Assembly (NCBI GenBank): GCA_012840725.1
Contig: DURQ01000012.1
Span: 1 to 64,000 of the forward strand
Direction: 5' to 3'
DNA: 64,000 nucleotides
Source: Bacillota bacterium
GTDB taxonomy: Bacteria; Bacillota; Limnochordia; Darwinibacteriales; Darwinibacteriaceae
Shown piece by piece: positions 9,008-15,951 of this stretch. The position numbers and the translations under genes were made by a program. Each line of letters opens with the position of its first letter. Positions within the stretch are counted from its first letter, which is position 1. The notes below the pieces were generated by a model, which did not search any database, was not told where the DNA came from, and saw only the letters and a list, made by a program, of their open reading frames with translations.

Positions 9008-10465
9008 CTAACGTCCCACGACGCCTAAGCGGTTAATGATGATATCCAAGGCCTCATCCACGGCCGTCATCATCCGCGCAGCGGCGCTGTAGGCATGCTG
9101 GAAACGAATCATATTTGCCATCTCTTCATCCAGGTTCACGCCTGATACTGATTCCTTGAGGTTCCTCAGGTGGCTCTCCAAGACGACCTGGTTCTCAGTC
9201 ATGCGGATTGCCTCCTGGGTCTGGACCCCGAGGGTGGAGATGAGTGCGTTGTACTGATCGGATATGATCCCGGAACGAAGGCCGGCAAGCCGACGAGCAT
9301 TCTCTCCGTTTCCCTTTGCTGTACCAACCGAGCTAGCCCTGATCAAATTGACATCTTCCACTATTGCTGCGTTGACCTCTATGTACCGGGCCGCATGGAA
9401 CAGCTCGTCAGGATCGTCCGGAACCTTGGCGTTGAAGGTGAAAAACGGGGCCGGACCCACTCCGCCGTTTCCGTACAGATCGAATCCCAGTGCGTGCTGA
9501 TCGTTGAACGCATTTACAAACTCCATGGTCCACTCATCAAGGGCTTGACTGATGCCCTTAATGTCGGCCGTTCCGTTGATCTGATCGCGGATGGCCATCA
9601 TGCCGCCGAGTTCTCCCGAGGTGATGCGCGCTTCGCTGCCCGTAGCAGCCCACACGACCCTGTTTATCTCGTAACCAGCATAACCGTCTTTTTCCGAGGT
9701 CATCACAGTCAAGGCGTATGCCGTACCACGGTGAACCAGACTGGCCCCGCCGATCGTTACATTGACCATGTTGCCGTAGTCCTGCGTAACGTCAATATCC
9801 ACCAGCTTGGACAGCTCCTCCAAGATGGCGTCCCTTGTATCGAGCAGATCGTTGGGAGTGCTGCCAGTGGCGGTCACCTTGCCGATCTCCGTGTTCAACC
9901 TCGCCAGTCTCTCGGCTAGAACGTTGATCTCATCCACCTTGATGACGACGTTGTTGTTGAAGTTCTCGCTGAGTCTCTGGAGCTGCTCTCGTGTGCCCCT
10001 GATGGACTCCACCAACACCTGTGCCCTCTGGACGACCACTTCCCTCACGGCCTGAAGCTCAGGATCGCGGCTCAGGTCTTGAAGGGAATCCCACAGCTGG
10101 TCAAGGGCATTGCTGATGCTGTTCTCACTGGGCTCGTTGAAGAACAGTTCTACCTGCCGCAGGCCGTCTTCTAAGGTTTCCCAGTAGTTCCGTCCATGGA
10201 GCTGCTGGCGCAGGCGCAGATCGACGAAGGCGTCCCGCATGCGCACGATCTGGCTGACCTCCACACCTGAACCCAGCTGCCCCTTGGTGGGAGCATATCC
10301 CATTGTGGGCGCGGGATAAGGCTTAGTAGCCGTGTGCAGAGCCACCTGTCTGGAGTAATTGGGGTTGTTGGCGTTGGCCACATTGTGCCCTGTTACATCC
10401 AGCGAAACCTGCTGCGCTTGGAGAGCCCGGAGGGCTATATATATACCGCTGAAACTCGTCCTCAT
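9008..10465 (-). CDS. flgK: flagellar hook-associated protein FlgK (HAP1)
   Basis: FlgK is the first hook-filament junction protein. The N terminus (FSGIYIALRALQAQQVSLDV, then TGHNVANANNPNYSRQ) and the C terminus (SVSGVNLDEEMANMIRFQ, then HAYSAAARMMTAVDEALD) are the conserved rod/hook/HAP-family helices. The central part (about 150-400) is variable. The length of 485 residues is normal. The gene starts 3 bases after the flgN stop and is read in the same operon. Confidence 0.97.
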   Translation of the reverse strand: MRTSFSGIYIALRALQAQQVSLDVTGHNVANANNPNYSRQVALHTATKPYPAPTMGYAPTKGQLGSGVEVSQIVRMRDAFVDLRLRQQLHGRNYWETLEDGLRQVELFFNEPSENSISNALDQLWDSLQDLSRDPELQAVREVVVQRAQVLVESIRGTREQLQRLSENFNNNVVIKVDEINVLAERLARLNTEIGKVTATGSTPNDLLDTRDAILEELSKLVDIDVTQDYGNMVNVTIGGASLVHRGTAYALTVMTSEKDGYAGYEINRVVWAATGSEARITSGELGGMMAIRDQINGTADIKGISQALDEWTMEFVNAFNDQHALGFDLYGNGGVGPAPFFTFNAKVPDDPDELFHAARYIEVNAAIVEDVNLIRASSVGTAKGNGENARRLAGLRSGIISDQYNALISTLGVQTQEAIRMTENQVVLESHLRNLKESVSGVNLDEEMANMIRFQHAYSAAARMMTAVDEALDIIINRLGVVGR

Positions 10466-10468
10466 GGC

Positions 10469-10927
10469 CTACACCTTCCGGTCAAAGAATGATCTACCCG
10501 GTGCACTGCCTTTTGGCCTGGAGTAAGTAGGTGCTGCCTCTTCCCCTGTGAGCAGGTTCATGGAAAACTGAACATAGCTCAAGGCTTGGGACAGCAGCTG
10601 CTGGTTAAGGCTGTTCAACGCCTGCAGTTCTCCCAGGTTTTCGGCTAGTTTCACCAGAAGAGGCTCTGCCTCCGTCCGCGGCCCCTCTTCCAAAGTGAGA
10701 AGCCATGCCTCCAGGCCGCGGCCTCCCGCCAGAACGTCGAAAAGCTCAGCCCGGCGGCGGTCAGCGGCCTCCAAGCGCTCCAGCACCTGCTGTTCGTCTT
10801 CTGCGATGCGGGCGACTTCCGGCGCGCTGTTGATCCGCTCCTGCTTCAGCTTGCCCAGGGCGATGAGTTCCTCAAGCAGGGCATTCTCTTCGGCGAGAAC
10901 TGCCACAAACTCTTCCCAGACGGTCAT
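10469..10927 (-). CDS. flgN: FlgN family export chaperone
   Basis: FlgN is the cytoplasmic chaperone for FlgK and FlgL, and its gene lies immediately before both. The 152-residue product is almost entirely helical (MTVWEEFVAVLAEENALLEE onward) and ends in a Pro/Gly/Arg tail. The B. subtilis equivalent is yvyG (flgN). The spacing is tight: 5 bases after flgM and 3 before flgK. Confidence 0.88.
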   Translation of the reverse strand: MTVWEEFVAVLAEENALLEELIALGKLKQERINSAPEVARIAEDEQQVLERLEAADRRRAELFDVLAGGRGLEAWLLTLEEGPRTEAEPLLVKLAENLGELQALNSLNQQLLSQALSYVQFSMNLLTGEEAAPTYSRPKGSAPGRSFFDRKV

Positions 10928-10932
10928 CTAGC

Positions 10933-11217
10933 TCAGCTCTCCTTCTCGGCCTTAAGTATCGCCTGGGCGATCTGCTTGGGCGACACCTTGTAGGTGCCGT
11001 TTTCCACTGCCACTTTGATCTCTTCCGCCTTAGGGCGCACATCGGGGGCCGCCTGCAGTTTCTGCAGCAGAGCCTGCATCTCCCTGCCCTCTGGCGAAAG
11101 GGTCACGGCATCGCCGTGGGAGGCGCTGTCGGTCTTTCTGGCGGTGCGCCTTGCCTGCTTGTTCTCAGCGTAGATCTGCGCAACTCGCTGAACCGCCGGC
11201 TTGTTGGAAATAATCAT
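10933..11217 (-). CDS. flgM: anti-sigma factor FlgM
   Basis: FlgM binds the flagellar sigma factor (sigma-D/sigma-28) until the hook is finished and FlgM is exported, so late genes wait for assembly. The 94-residue protein has the expected two parts: a disordered charged N-terminal half (ARRTARKTDSASHGDAVTLS) and the sigma-binding C-terminal helices (VRPKAEEIKVAVENGTYKVS, then PKQIAQAILK). It is the first gene after a good sigma-D promoter, so it is part of its own feedback loop. Confidence 0.93.
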   Translation of the reverse strand: MIISNKPAVQRVAQIYAENKQARRTARKTDSASHGDAVTLSPEGREMQALLQKLQAAPDVRPKAEEIKVAVENGTYKVSPKQIAQAILKAEKES

Positions 11218-11243
11218 GGTCTATCCCCTCTCCCCTCTCTACA

Positions 11244-11273
11244 TTAGTCGGCAGATTCACAGCAAAGCTTTAG
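11244..11273 (-). promoter_or_regulatory. sigma-D (FliA-type) promoter for flgM and the late flagellar operon
   Basis: On the minus strand CTAAA (11273-11269) is followed after 16 bases by GCCGACTAA (11252-11244), close to the consensus TAAA-N15/16-GCCGATAA with one inserted base in the -10 box. It lies 27 bases before flgM, at the end of the yvyF-like gene. A sigma-D promoter at this place is known in B. subtilis. Confidence 0.75.
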
Positions 11274-11669
11274 TCAGCGCTGCCGCCTTATTTGATCCAG
11301 GTAGCGCACCCGCGAACCATCGGAATCCTTCTCAGCCGGCGGCTTGTAGGCTTTCCCCTCCAGTTCAGAGCGGCAGTTGTGGCAGATGCGCCCCACGGTG
11401 ATCGGCCTGCCGCAGATCTCGCAGGTCAGCCCCGCATCTTTGGGAACCACACTGAGCCTGCCTTCCCGGATGAACTGGTAGATTACCTCCACATCCGTTT
11501 CTGCGGCCTGGGCGACCTCCGCCACAGTTGCTCCCGGGTTCTTCTGCAGGTACTCTTTTACCGCTCTGTACTTGGCCTGCACTTCGTTGTAACAGTCCTC
11601 GCAGAGAACACGCGTGGGGTGAGCGAACACCCGGCCGCATACTTCACAGTTCTTCAGCAACTTCCTCAA
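11274..11669 (-). CDS. YvyF-like flagellar operon protein with two zinc ribbons
   Basis: This small protein of about 131 residues is the counterpart of B. subtilis YvyF, which lies between comFC and flgM. It shows two Cys pairs at each end: NCEVCGR with CEDCYNEV near the N terminus and TCEICGRPI with CHNCRSEL in the C-terminal part, both typical of treble-clef or zinc-ribbon folds. Between them is a helix-turn-helix-like stretch (GATVAEVAQAAETDVEVIYQ). The start is uncertain: no ATG fits, and TTG at 11669 or 11660 are the best choices. Either makes the gene overlap comFC. It may regulate flagellar genes, but that is inference. Confidence 0.75.
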   Translation of the reverse strand: MRKLLKNCEVCGRVFAHPTRVLCEDCYNEVQAKYRAVKEYLQKNPGATVAEVAQAAETDVEVIYQFIREGRLSVVPKDAGLTCEICGRPITVGRICHNCRSELEGKAYKPPAEKDSDGSRVRYLDQIRRQR

Positions 11670-12330
11670 GCCCCCATTTCTCAGTTCGAGCCGCAAAGAG
11701 CCCCATGGGCCTTCCCCCGTAATGCTCCACAAGCCGGGCAAGGGCGGCAAATGTCTGGCCCGACGTGATCACATCGTCAATGATGAGGCAGCACCTGTTC
11801 TTAAGGCTTGTCCCGGGGAGGAGTGCAAAGGCTCTGCGCAGATTGCGTTTCCTTTCTTTCAAGGAAAGACCGCTCTGCGGCTTGGTCTCCCGCACCCTCA
11901 CTATCTGGCTGCAGACAGGGCGCTTCCAGACCCCCCTTATATTATCGGCAAGCACCGCTGCCTGGTTGAATCCCCTTTCCGCCATCCGCCTTGGTGCTAG
12001 AGGAACGGGCACCAGAAGATGCACTCGGGCGAGGTCCGGTTCTTCCCGGCAGGCTGTGCCCAGAAGCACGCCCAAGGCTGCGGCGATCTCGATGCGCCCC
12101 TGGAATTTCATCTCGTGAATCAGGTCCCGCCCAAAACCCTGGTAGGGAAAGAGCGAGAAGTAGGGATAACTACCCGCGGCGCCCTTTTCCCAGCGGATGT
12201 TCAGAGCATCCAAGCAGATCCGGCAGGCCCCTACGTCCAGGGCAGGCCGCTCCCGGCAGAGGCCGCAGGGCAGCTCCGGAGGGAAGAGCAGCTCTTCCAG
12301 GGCACGTCCCCACTCACGAAAGACCTGCAC
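11644..12330 (-). CDS. comFC: ComF family phosphoribosyltransferase-like protein (ComFC)
   Basis: ComFC-type proteins are needed for DNA uptake and act with the ComFA helicase. The N terminus has a zinc-binding cluster (PCGLCRERP and ACRICLDAL). The remainder is a type I phosphoribosyltransferase fold with the PRPP loop LIIDDVITSGQT at about residues 185-196. The length of 228 residues is normal. GTG 12330 is the likely start and overlaps the comFA stop by 17 bases, which suggests coupling. The next gene overlaps its end. Confidence 0.92.
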   Translation of the reverse strand: MQVFREWGRALEELLFPPELPCGLCRERPALDVGACRICLDALNIRWEKGAAGSYPYFSLFPYQGFGRDLIHEMKFQGRIEIAAALGVLLGTACREEPDLARVHLLVPVPLAPRRMAERGFNQAAVLADNIRGVWKRPVCSQIVRVRETKPQSGLSLKERKRNLRRAFALLPGTSLKNRCCLIIDDVITSGQTFAALARLVEHYGGRPMGLFAARTEKWGLEEVAEEL

Positions 12331-13981
12331 TGGACAGCAGCCCCCTTTCCCGGGCCTGCTTGTTCAGCTCCGCGATCATGGCAGCAGCCTCGCGCAGCGC
12401 CGCGGCCGGCCTGGCCGCAAAGAAGAGAACCGGCCCGGTGGGCGTTTCGGCGCTGCGGCCAACCCGCCCGGCGATCTGAACTAGGGCGCTTGCGGAAAAG
12501 ACGGAGTGATCAGCATAGAGCACCATCACCCCGATCCCCGGGAAGTTCACGCCCCGCTCCAGGACCGTTGTGGTCACGAGAACGTCCAGCCTGCCGCAGC
12601 GGAAGTCTTCCACCACTGCGCTGCGGTTTTCCAGTTTGGAGTGGCAGCGGACCACCGGGCGCTGCAGTACAGCAGCCAGCACACGCTGGATCGTCTCGCA
12701 CGCAGCGATGGTTGGGGCAAAGACCAGCCACCTATGAGCCGTAGATCCCAAGGCCTCCAATATTGATACTGGCAGGTTTCCCGGCTTCAGTTCGACCCAG
12801 GGAGGCAGCTTTTCCAGCACGATCTCTGGTTCCGGGAGGGGGAAGCCGTGGTGGCGGGCTGGAATGGTGATCACCCGCGGCGGCCTGCGGCCCGCAGGGG
12901 TTGCAGTCATCTCCACCAGCTGCCCGTTGGGGGCCAGCGCCCGCTCAAGCCCGTAGCGCAGCATCTCACTGCCCTGGTAAGGGAAAGCGTCCACTTCATC
13001 CAAAACGACAAGCCCGAAGCGCCGGTAAAAGCGGAGCACCTGGTGGGTCGTGGCGGCCACCAACCTGCCCGAAGCCAGCCAGGGCTGCCCGCCGAAATGG
13101 GCCGCAAGTTCCGTTCCGGGGAAGGCGGTGCGCAGGCGCTGCACCACCTCCCGGACAATATCCTGCCTGGGTATGGCAAAGAGCACTTCGTGGCCTTCCT
13201 CCAGCGCCCGCTGGATCAGGGCGAAGGCCACCTCGGTCTTGCCCGCGCCGCAGGCTGCCCAAACCAAGGCCCGGCCCTGGCGCTTTTCCCAAAAATCCAA
13301 AAGTTCGAGGGACGCCTCCTTCTGGGCTGGCGTGAGCTCGAAGTCCAAAGCGAGCTCAACGGGTTCTGGGCGGGCGACGCACCCCGGCCCCGGAACAGCC
13401 AGCAGAGTACTGCAGGAGCGGTGTTCTCCCAGACTGGAACAGCTTTGGCAGAGCAGGCAGTCCAGGCTTCCGCAGTGCCGGCAGGGAAGCGCCCTGGCTT
13501 CACTTCCTCCGCAGCGGCTGCAGATCTGCTCTCCCCAGGGTGCTGGAGCAAAACCCGGCATCTGGATGATCTCGCCCTTGAAGACCCCCGTGTCGAGGGC
13601 ACGGCCGATCTGGCTGGGCCAGTACCCCTCGCTGCGCAGCACTCTGTGGAGCCTGTGCTCAGCCACGATCCTCCCGGCCAGCACCTCCTTGATGCGCATC
13701 AGGAGCCCAGCGTCGGGTGTGTCCCGTTCAGGCGGCTGCACCCTGGGTCTGTGAACCCTTCGGTCCAAAAAGCGCCAGCGCAGACGCCCCAGCGGCCCCT
13801 GCAGCCTGCGCCTCCAGAGTTCCAGTTCCCGGTAGGCCTGAGAGCTGGGGAGTGGTGGAGTGAGAAGGGCTGCTTCCTGCTCACATCCTGGTGCCAGATC
13901 AGCCAGGTGCTCGGGGCTGCGCAGCAAGCCCAGGTTCAGCGCCCCGGAAGATTTGCACACAAAAATCTGTAATCTCTGCAT
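12314..13981 (-). CDS. comFA: competence DNA translocation helicase ComFA
   Basis: ComFA is a DEAD-box-like ATPase that helps pull transforming single-stranded DNA into the cytoplasm. The 555-residue protein has the zinc finger (CSRCGGSEARALPCRHCGS, CLLCQSC) before the motor, Walker A AACGAGKTEVAFALI, the DEVD box (LVVLDEVDAFPY), TATPAGRRP and the motif VI region VQIAGRVGRS. I start it at ATG 13981 because GGAGGATCT precedes it; the frame remains open upstream to 14146 without a site. The gene is intact, so natural competence is possible for this organism. Confidence 0.93.
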   Translation of the reverse strand: MQRLQIFVCKSSGALNLGLLRSPEHLADLAPGCEQEAALLTPPLPSSQAYRELELWRRRLQGPLGRLRWRFLDRRVHRPRVQPPERDTPDAGLLMRIKEVLAGRIVAEHRLHRVLRSEGYWPSQIGRALDTGVFKGEIIQMPGFAPAPWGEQICSRCGGSEARALPCRHCGSLDCLLCQSCSSLGEHRSCSTLLAVPGPGCVARPEPVELALDFELTPAQKEASLELLDFWEKRQGRALVWAACGAGKTEVAFALIQRALEEGHEVLFAIPRQDIVREVVQRLRTAFPGTELAAHFGGQPWLASGRLVAATTHQVLRFYRRFGLVVLDEVDAFPYQGSEMLRYGLERALAPNGQLVEMTATPAGRRPPRVITIPARHHGFPLPEPEIVLEKLPPWVELKPGNLPVSILEALGSTAHRWLVFAPTIAACETIQRVLAAVLQRPVVRCHSKLENRSAVVEDFRCGRLDVLVTTTVLERGVNFPGIGVMVLYADHSVFSASALVQIAGRVGRSAETPTGPVLFFAARPAAALREAAAMIAELNKQARERGLLSSAGLS

Positions 13982-14087
13982 AGATCCTCCTCCGTTCCCT
14001 GGGCGCGAACACAGTTCTGCAAAGGCTGCCGGGTTTCCTGCATGAAGAAAGCGACACCTATGTGACATAAATGCCGCCTTCACTGTC

Positions 14088-14306
14088 TTACTCCCGCTCC
14101 ACCAGGTCCTCCGAGCGGGCCAGGAGTGCCACCCTGGTCCGGTCATTCTCCCCCAGTTTGCGGTAGATATTGCTCACGTGGTTCTTTACCGTGTGCTCGC
14201 TGATGAACAGAGCGGAAGCAATCTCCCCGTTGGACATGCCCTGCGCGATGAGCCTGAGCACTTCGCGCTCCCTAGGGGTAAGGAGAGAAAGGTTTTTCGC
14301 TGCCAT
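14088..14306 (-). CDS. GerE-like stand-alone LuxR-type DNA-binding protein
   Basis: The 72-residue product is essentially only a LuxR/FixJ helix-turn-helix domain: [54 protein letters not shown]. There is no receiver domain. B. subtilis GerE, a late mother-cell regulator, has the same architecture, but the HTH matches the DegU output domain equally well, so a sporulation role is not shown. ATG 14306 has TAGGAGGG upstream. It lies 106 bases ahead of comFA on the same strand and heads the competence-flagella block. Confidence 0.85.
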   Translation of the reverse strand: MAAKNLSLLTPREREVLRLIAQGMSNGEIASALFISEHTVKNHVSNIYRKLGENDRTRVALLARSEDLVERE

Positions 14307-14347
14307 GGGACACCCTCCTACCCAGTGCACTGATTCAGAGTTTGTTC

Positions 14348-14376
14348 ATCTTATTCTCCAGCGTGCCCGATGTCCA
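14348..14376 (-). promoter_or_regulatory. sigma-A-type promoter upstream of the GerE-like gene
   Basis: On the minus strand TGGACA (14376-14371) and TAAGAT (14353-14348) are separated by 17 bases. The -10 box ends 41 bases before the ATG. Two of the twelve hexamer bases differ from consensus. Confidence 0.55.
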
Positions 14377-14395
14377 CTGAACTGGGGAGAGAAAG

Positions 14396-14441
14396 AAAAA
14401 ACAGTAGCCGGGGGTTGGGGTTGGGGGTGGCTACTGTTTTT
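14396..14441. terminator. bidirectional terminator-like hairpin with a G-run loop
   Basis: ACAGTAGCC (14401-14409) pairs perfectly with GGCTACTGT (14429-14437). It is flanked by A5 on the left and T5 on the right, so it looks like a terminator read in either direction. The 19-base loop consists of G5, TT, G4, TT, G5 and T, which could fold as a G-quadruplex. It lies between two divergent genes, where a terminator is not expected. Confidence 0.6.
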
Positions 14442-14457
14442 GTGAGGCTTTCTGTAT

Positions 14458-14520
14458 TTAGTCTAACACGGAGGTGCTCCCTGCGGGAACTAGACTAAGG
14501 TCCCGTTTTTTTTGGGACCT
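14458..14520. other. structured intergenic element (two hairpins) of unknown role
   Basis: TTAGTCTA (14458-14465) pairs with TAGACTAA (14491-14498), enclosing GGAG/CTCC and CCC/GGG minihairpins. The next arm, AGGTCCC (14498-14504), pairs with GGGACCT (14514-14520) across a loop of G plus eight T. Both stems are perfect. No riboswitch family that I know matches. It lies upstream of the promoter of the HD-domain gene. Confidence 0.45.
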
Positions 14521-14537
14521 GCCCCGCAGGACCCCTC

Positions 14538-14567
14538 TTGCTCAGCCCGCTTTCGGTATGCTATACT
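14538..14567 (+). promoter_or_regulatory. sigma-A-type promoter for the HD-domain gene
   Basis: TTGCTC (14538-14543) and TATACT (14562-14567) have an 18-base spacer and end 29 bases before the ATG at 14597. Nine of twelve hexamer bases match consensus. Confidence 0.6.
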
Positions 14568-14596
14568 TAGTCAATTACTTAAAAGGGGGCCCAAGC

Positions 14597-15283
14597 ATGA
14601 TCACTCTTGCGGATATCCAAAGCGATCCGGACTTCAGGACGCTCATCGAGCGATCCGGTGCATCTCTCAAGGGGCGGGGCTACACCGAACACGGCCTCCG
14701 CCATGTCACCTATGTCGCAGAGAAGGCTGCCCAGATCCTCACTGAGCTTGGCTTCGATGATCGCACGGTGGAACTGGCGGCTATCGCCGGCTACCTTCAC
14801 GATGTGGGAAACCTCTTCAACCGTAAAGACCACGGTATCGCAGGAGCAGCCCTGGTCTACCAAGAGCTGCGCCGAAAAGGCATGGACCTGGACGAGATCT
14901 GCACCATCACAGGGGCCATCGGCAACCATGAAGAAAGCAATGGAAGGGCTGTCAGCCCGGTCTCTGCAGCCCTGATCCTAGCAGATAAGAGCGATGCCCA
15001 CCGCACCCGGGCCAACCGCCGGGAAGACGATCGCCGGCCTGGGGTCCACCACCGGGTGAACCTGGCCATCACCGACAGCCGGCTCTACGTAGACCGGGAG
15101 TCGAAAACGATCACCCTGGAAATCTCCTTCGACCAGACAATCTGCCAGATCATGGACTACTTCGAGATCTACCTGACCCGCATGGAGATGTGCAAGCAGG
15201 CCTCCACCCTCCTTGGCTGCCGCTTCCGCTTGATCATCAACAACCTGGAGTTCCTGGGGAATCTGGACCTGCGTCAGTGCTGA
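14597..15283 (+). CDS. HD-domain phosphohydrolase
   Basis: The 228-residue cytoplasmic protein carries the metal-binding HD signature: H in HGLRHV (about residue 33), HD in GYLHDVGN (about 67), and later ALILADKSD, which supplies the distal Asp. These folds are usually phosphomonoesterases or phosphodiesterases of nucleotides. The substrate cannot be told from the sequence. ATG 14597 is preceded by AAAAGGGGGC; the frame upstream is open to 14474 but crosses the promoter. Its last 10 bases overlap the end of the convergent degU-like gene. Confidence 0.82.
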   Translation: MITLADIQSDPDFRTLIERSGASLKGRGYTEHGLRHVTYVAEKAAQILTELGFDDRTVELAAIAGYLHDVGNLFNRKDHGIAGAALVYQELRRKGMDLDEICTITGAIGNHEESNGRAVSPVSAALILADKSDAHRTRANRREDDRRPGVHHRVNLAITDSRLYVDRESKTITLEISFDQTICQIMDYFEIYLTRMEMCKQASTLLGCRFRLIINNLEFLGNLDLRQC

Positions 15284-15951
15284 GCGAAGAGGCCTTGGCT
15301 GACGGCCCAGACAGCGGCCTGCGTGCGGTCTTCCACATCTAGCTTGCGCAGCAGGCTGGTGATGTGGTTCTTCACCGTCTTCTCGCTGATGAAGAGGGCA
15401 GCAGCAATTTCCTTATTGCTCATCCCCTCAACGATATACCTGAGAATCTCCAGTTCCCGTGAAGTGAGCGCCAGATCGCTGATGGCAGCTGCGCTCTGGA
15501 GTTTCCCGAACTTAACCTCAAGTTTGTGGTAGTGCTCCATGACCCGCTCCATCAAGTCGGTAGGGTAAACGGACTCGCCGGCTGCCACCTTCTTGATGGC
15601 CGCTATCACTTCGCGGGGTTCGGCGTCCTTGAGCAGGTATCCCTTGGCTCCGCTCCGGATCATCTCCTTGACGTAGGTTTCGTTGTCGTGGATGGTCAGG
15701 ACCAAAATGGCCACAGCGGGATGCTTCTCCCGCAGGATCTCAGCCACCTCGATACCGTTCATCCCCGGCATGTTTATGTCCAAAAGAATAACATCGGGCT
15801 TGAGCTGGTCGACCAGGCGCAGAGCTTCCGGCCCGTTGCTGGCTTGCCCCACCACCCTGATCTCCCCCTCCAGCTCCAGCAGGGTTTTTAACCCCTGGCG
15901 CAGCAGAGGATGATCGTCTACGATCAGTACTGCGATGCTGCCCGCAGTCAC
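15274..15951 (-). CDS. degU: NarL/FixJ-type response regulator, DegU-like
   Basis: DegU-type regulators are phosphorylated by DegS and switch cells between motility, competence and secreted-enzyme programmes. The receiver domain (1-125) has the acidic pair VDDH and the phospho-acceptor Asp in ILLDINMPGMNG, with Thr in VLTIHDN and Lys in YLLKDAE. The C-terminal LuxR HTH is LTSRELEILRYIVEGMSNKE onward. It overlaps its kinase gene by 4 bases. The position upstream of comFA and the flagellar genes matches B. subtilis degSU, so the name is likely, though targets are unproven. Confidence 0.88.
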   Translation of the reverse strand: MTAGSIAVLIVDDHPLLRQGLKTLLELEGEIRVVGQASNGPEALRLVDQLKPDVILLDINMPGMNGIEVAEILREKHPAVAILVLTIHDNETYVKEMIRSGAKGYLLKDAEPREVIAAIKKVAAGESVYPTDLMERVMEHYHKLEVKFGKLQSAAAISDLALTSRELEILRYIVEGMSNKEIAAALFISEKTVKNHITSLLRKLDVEDRTQAAVWAVSQGLFAQH

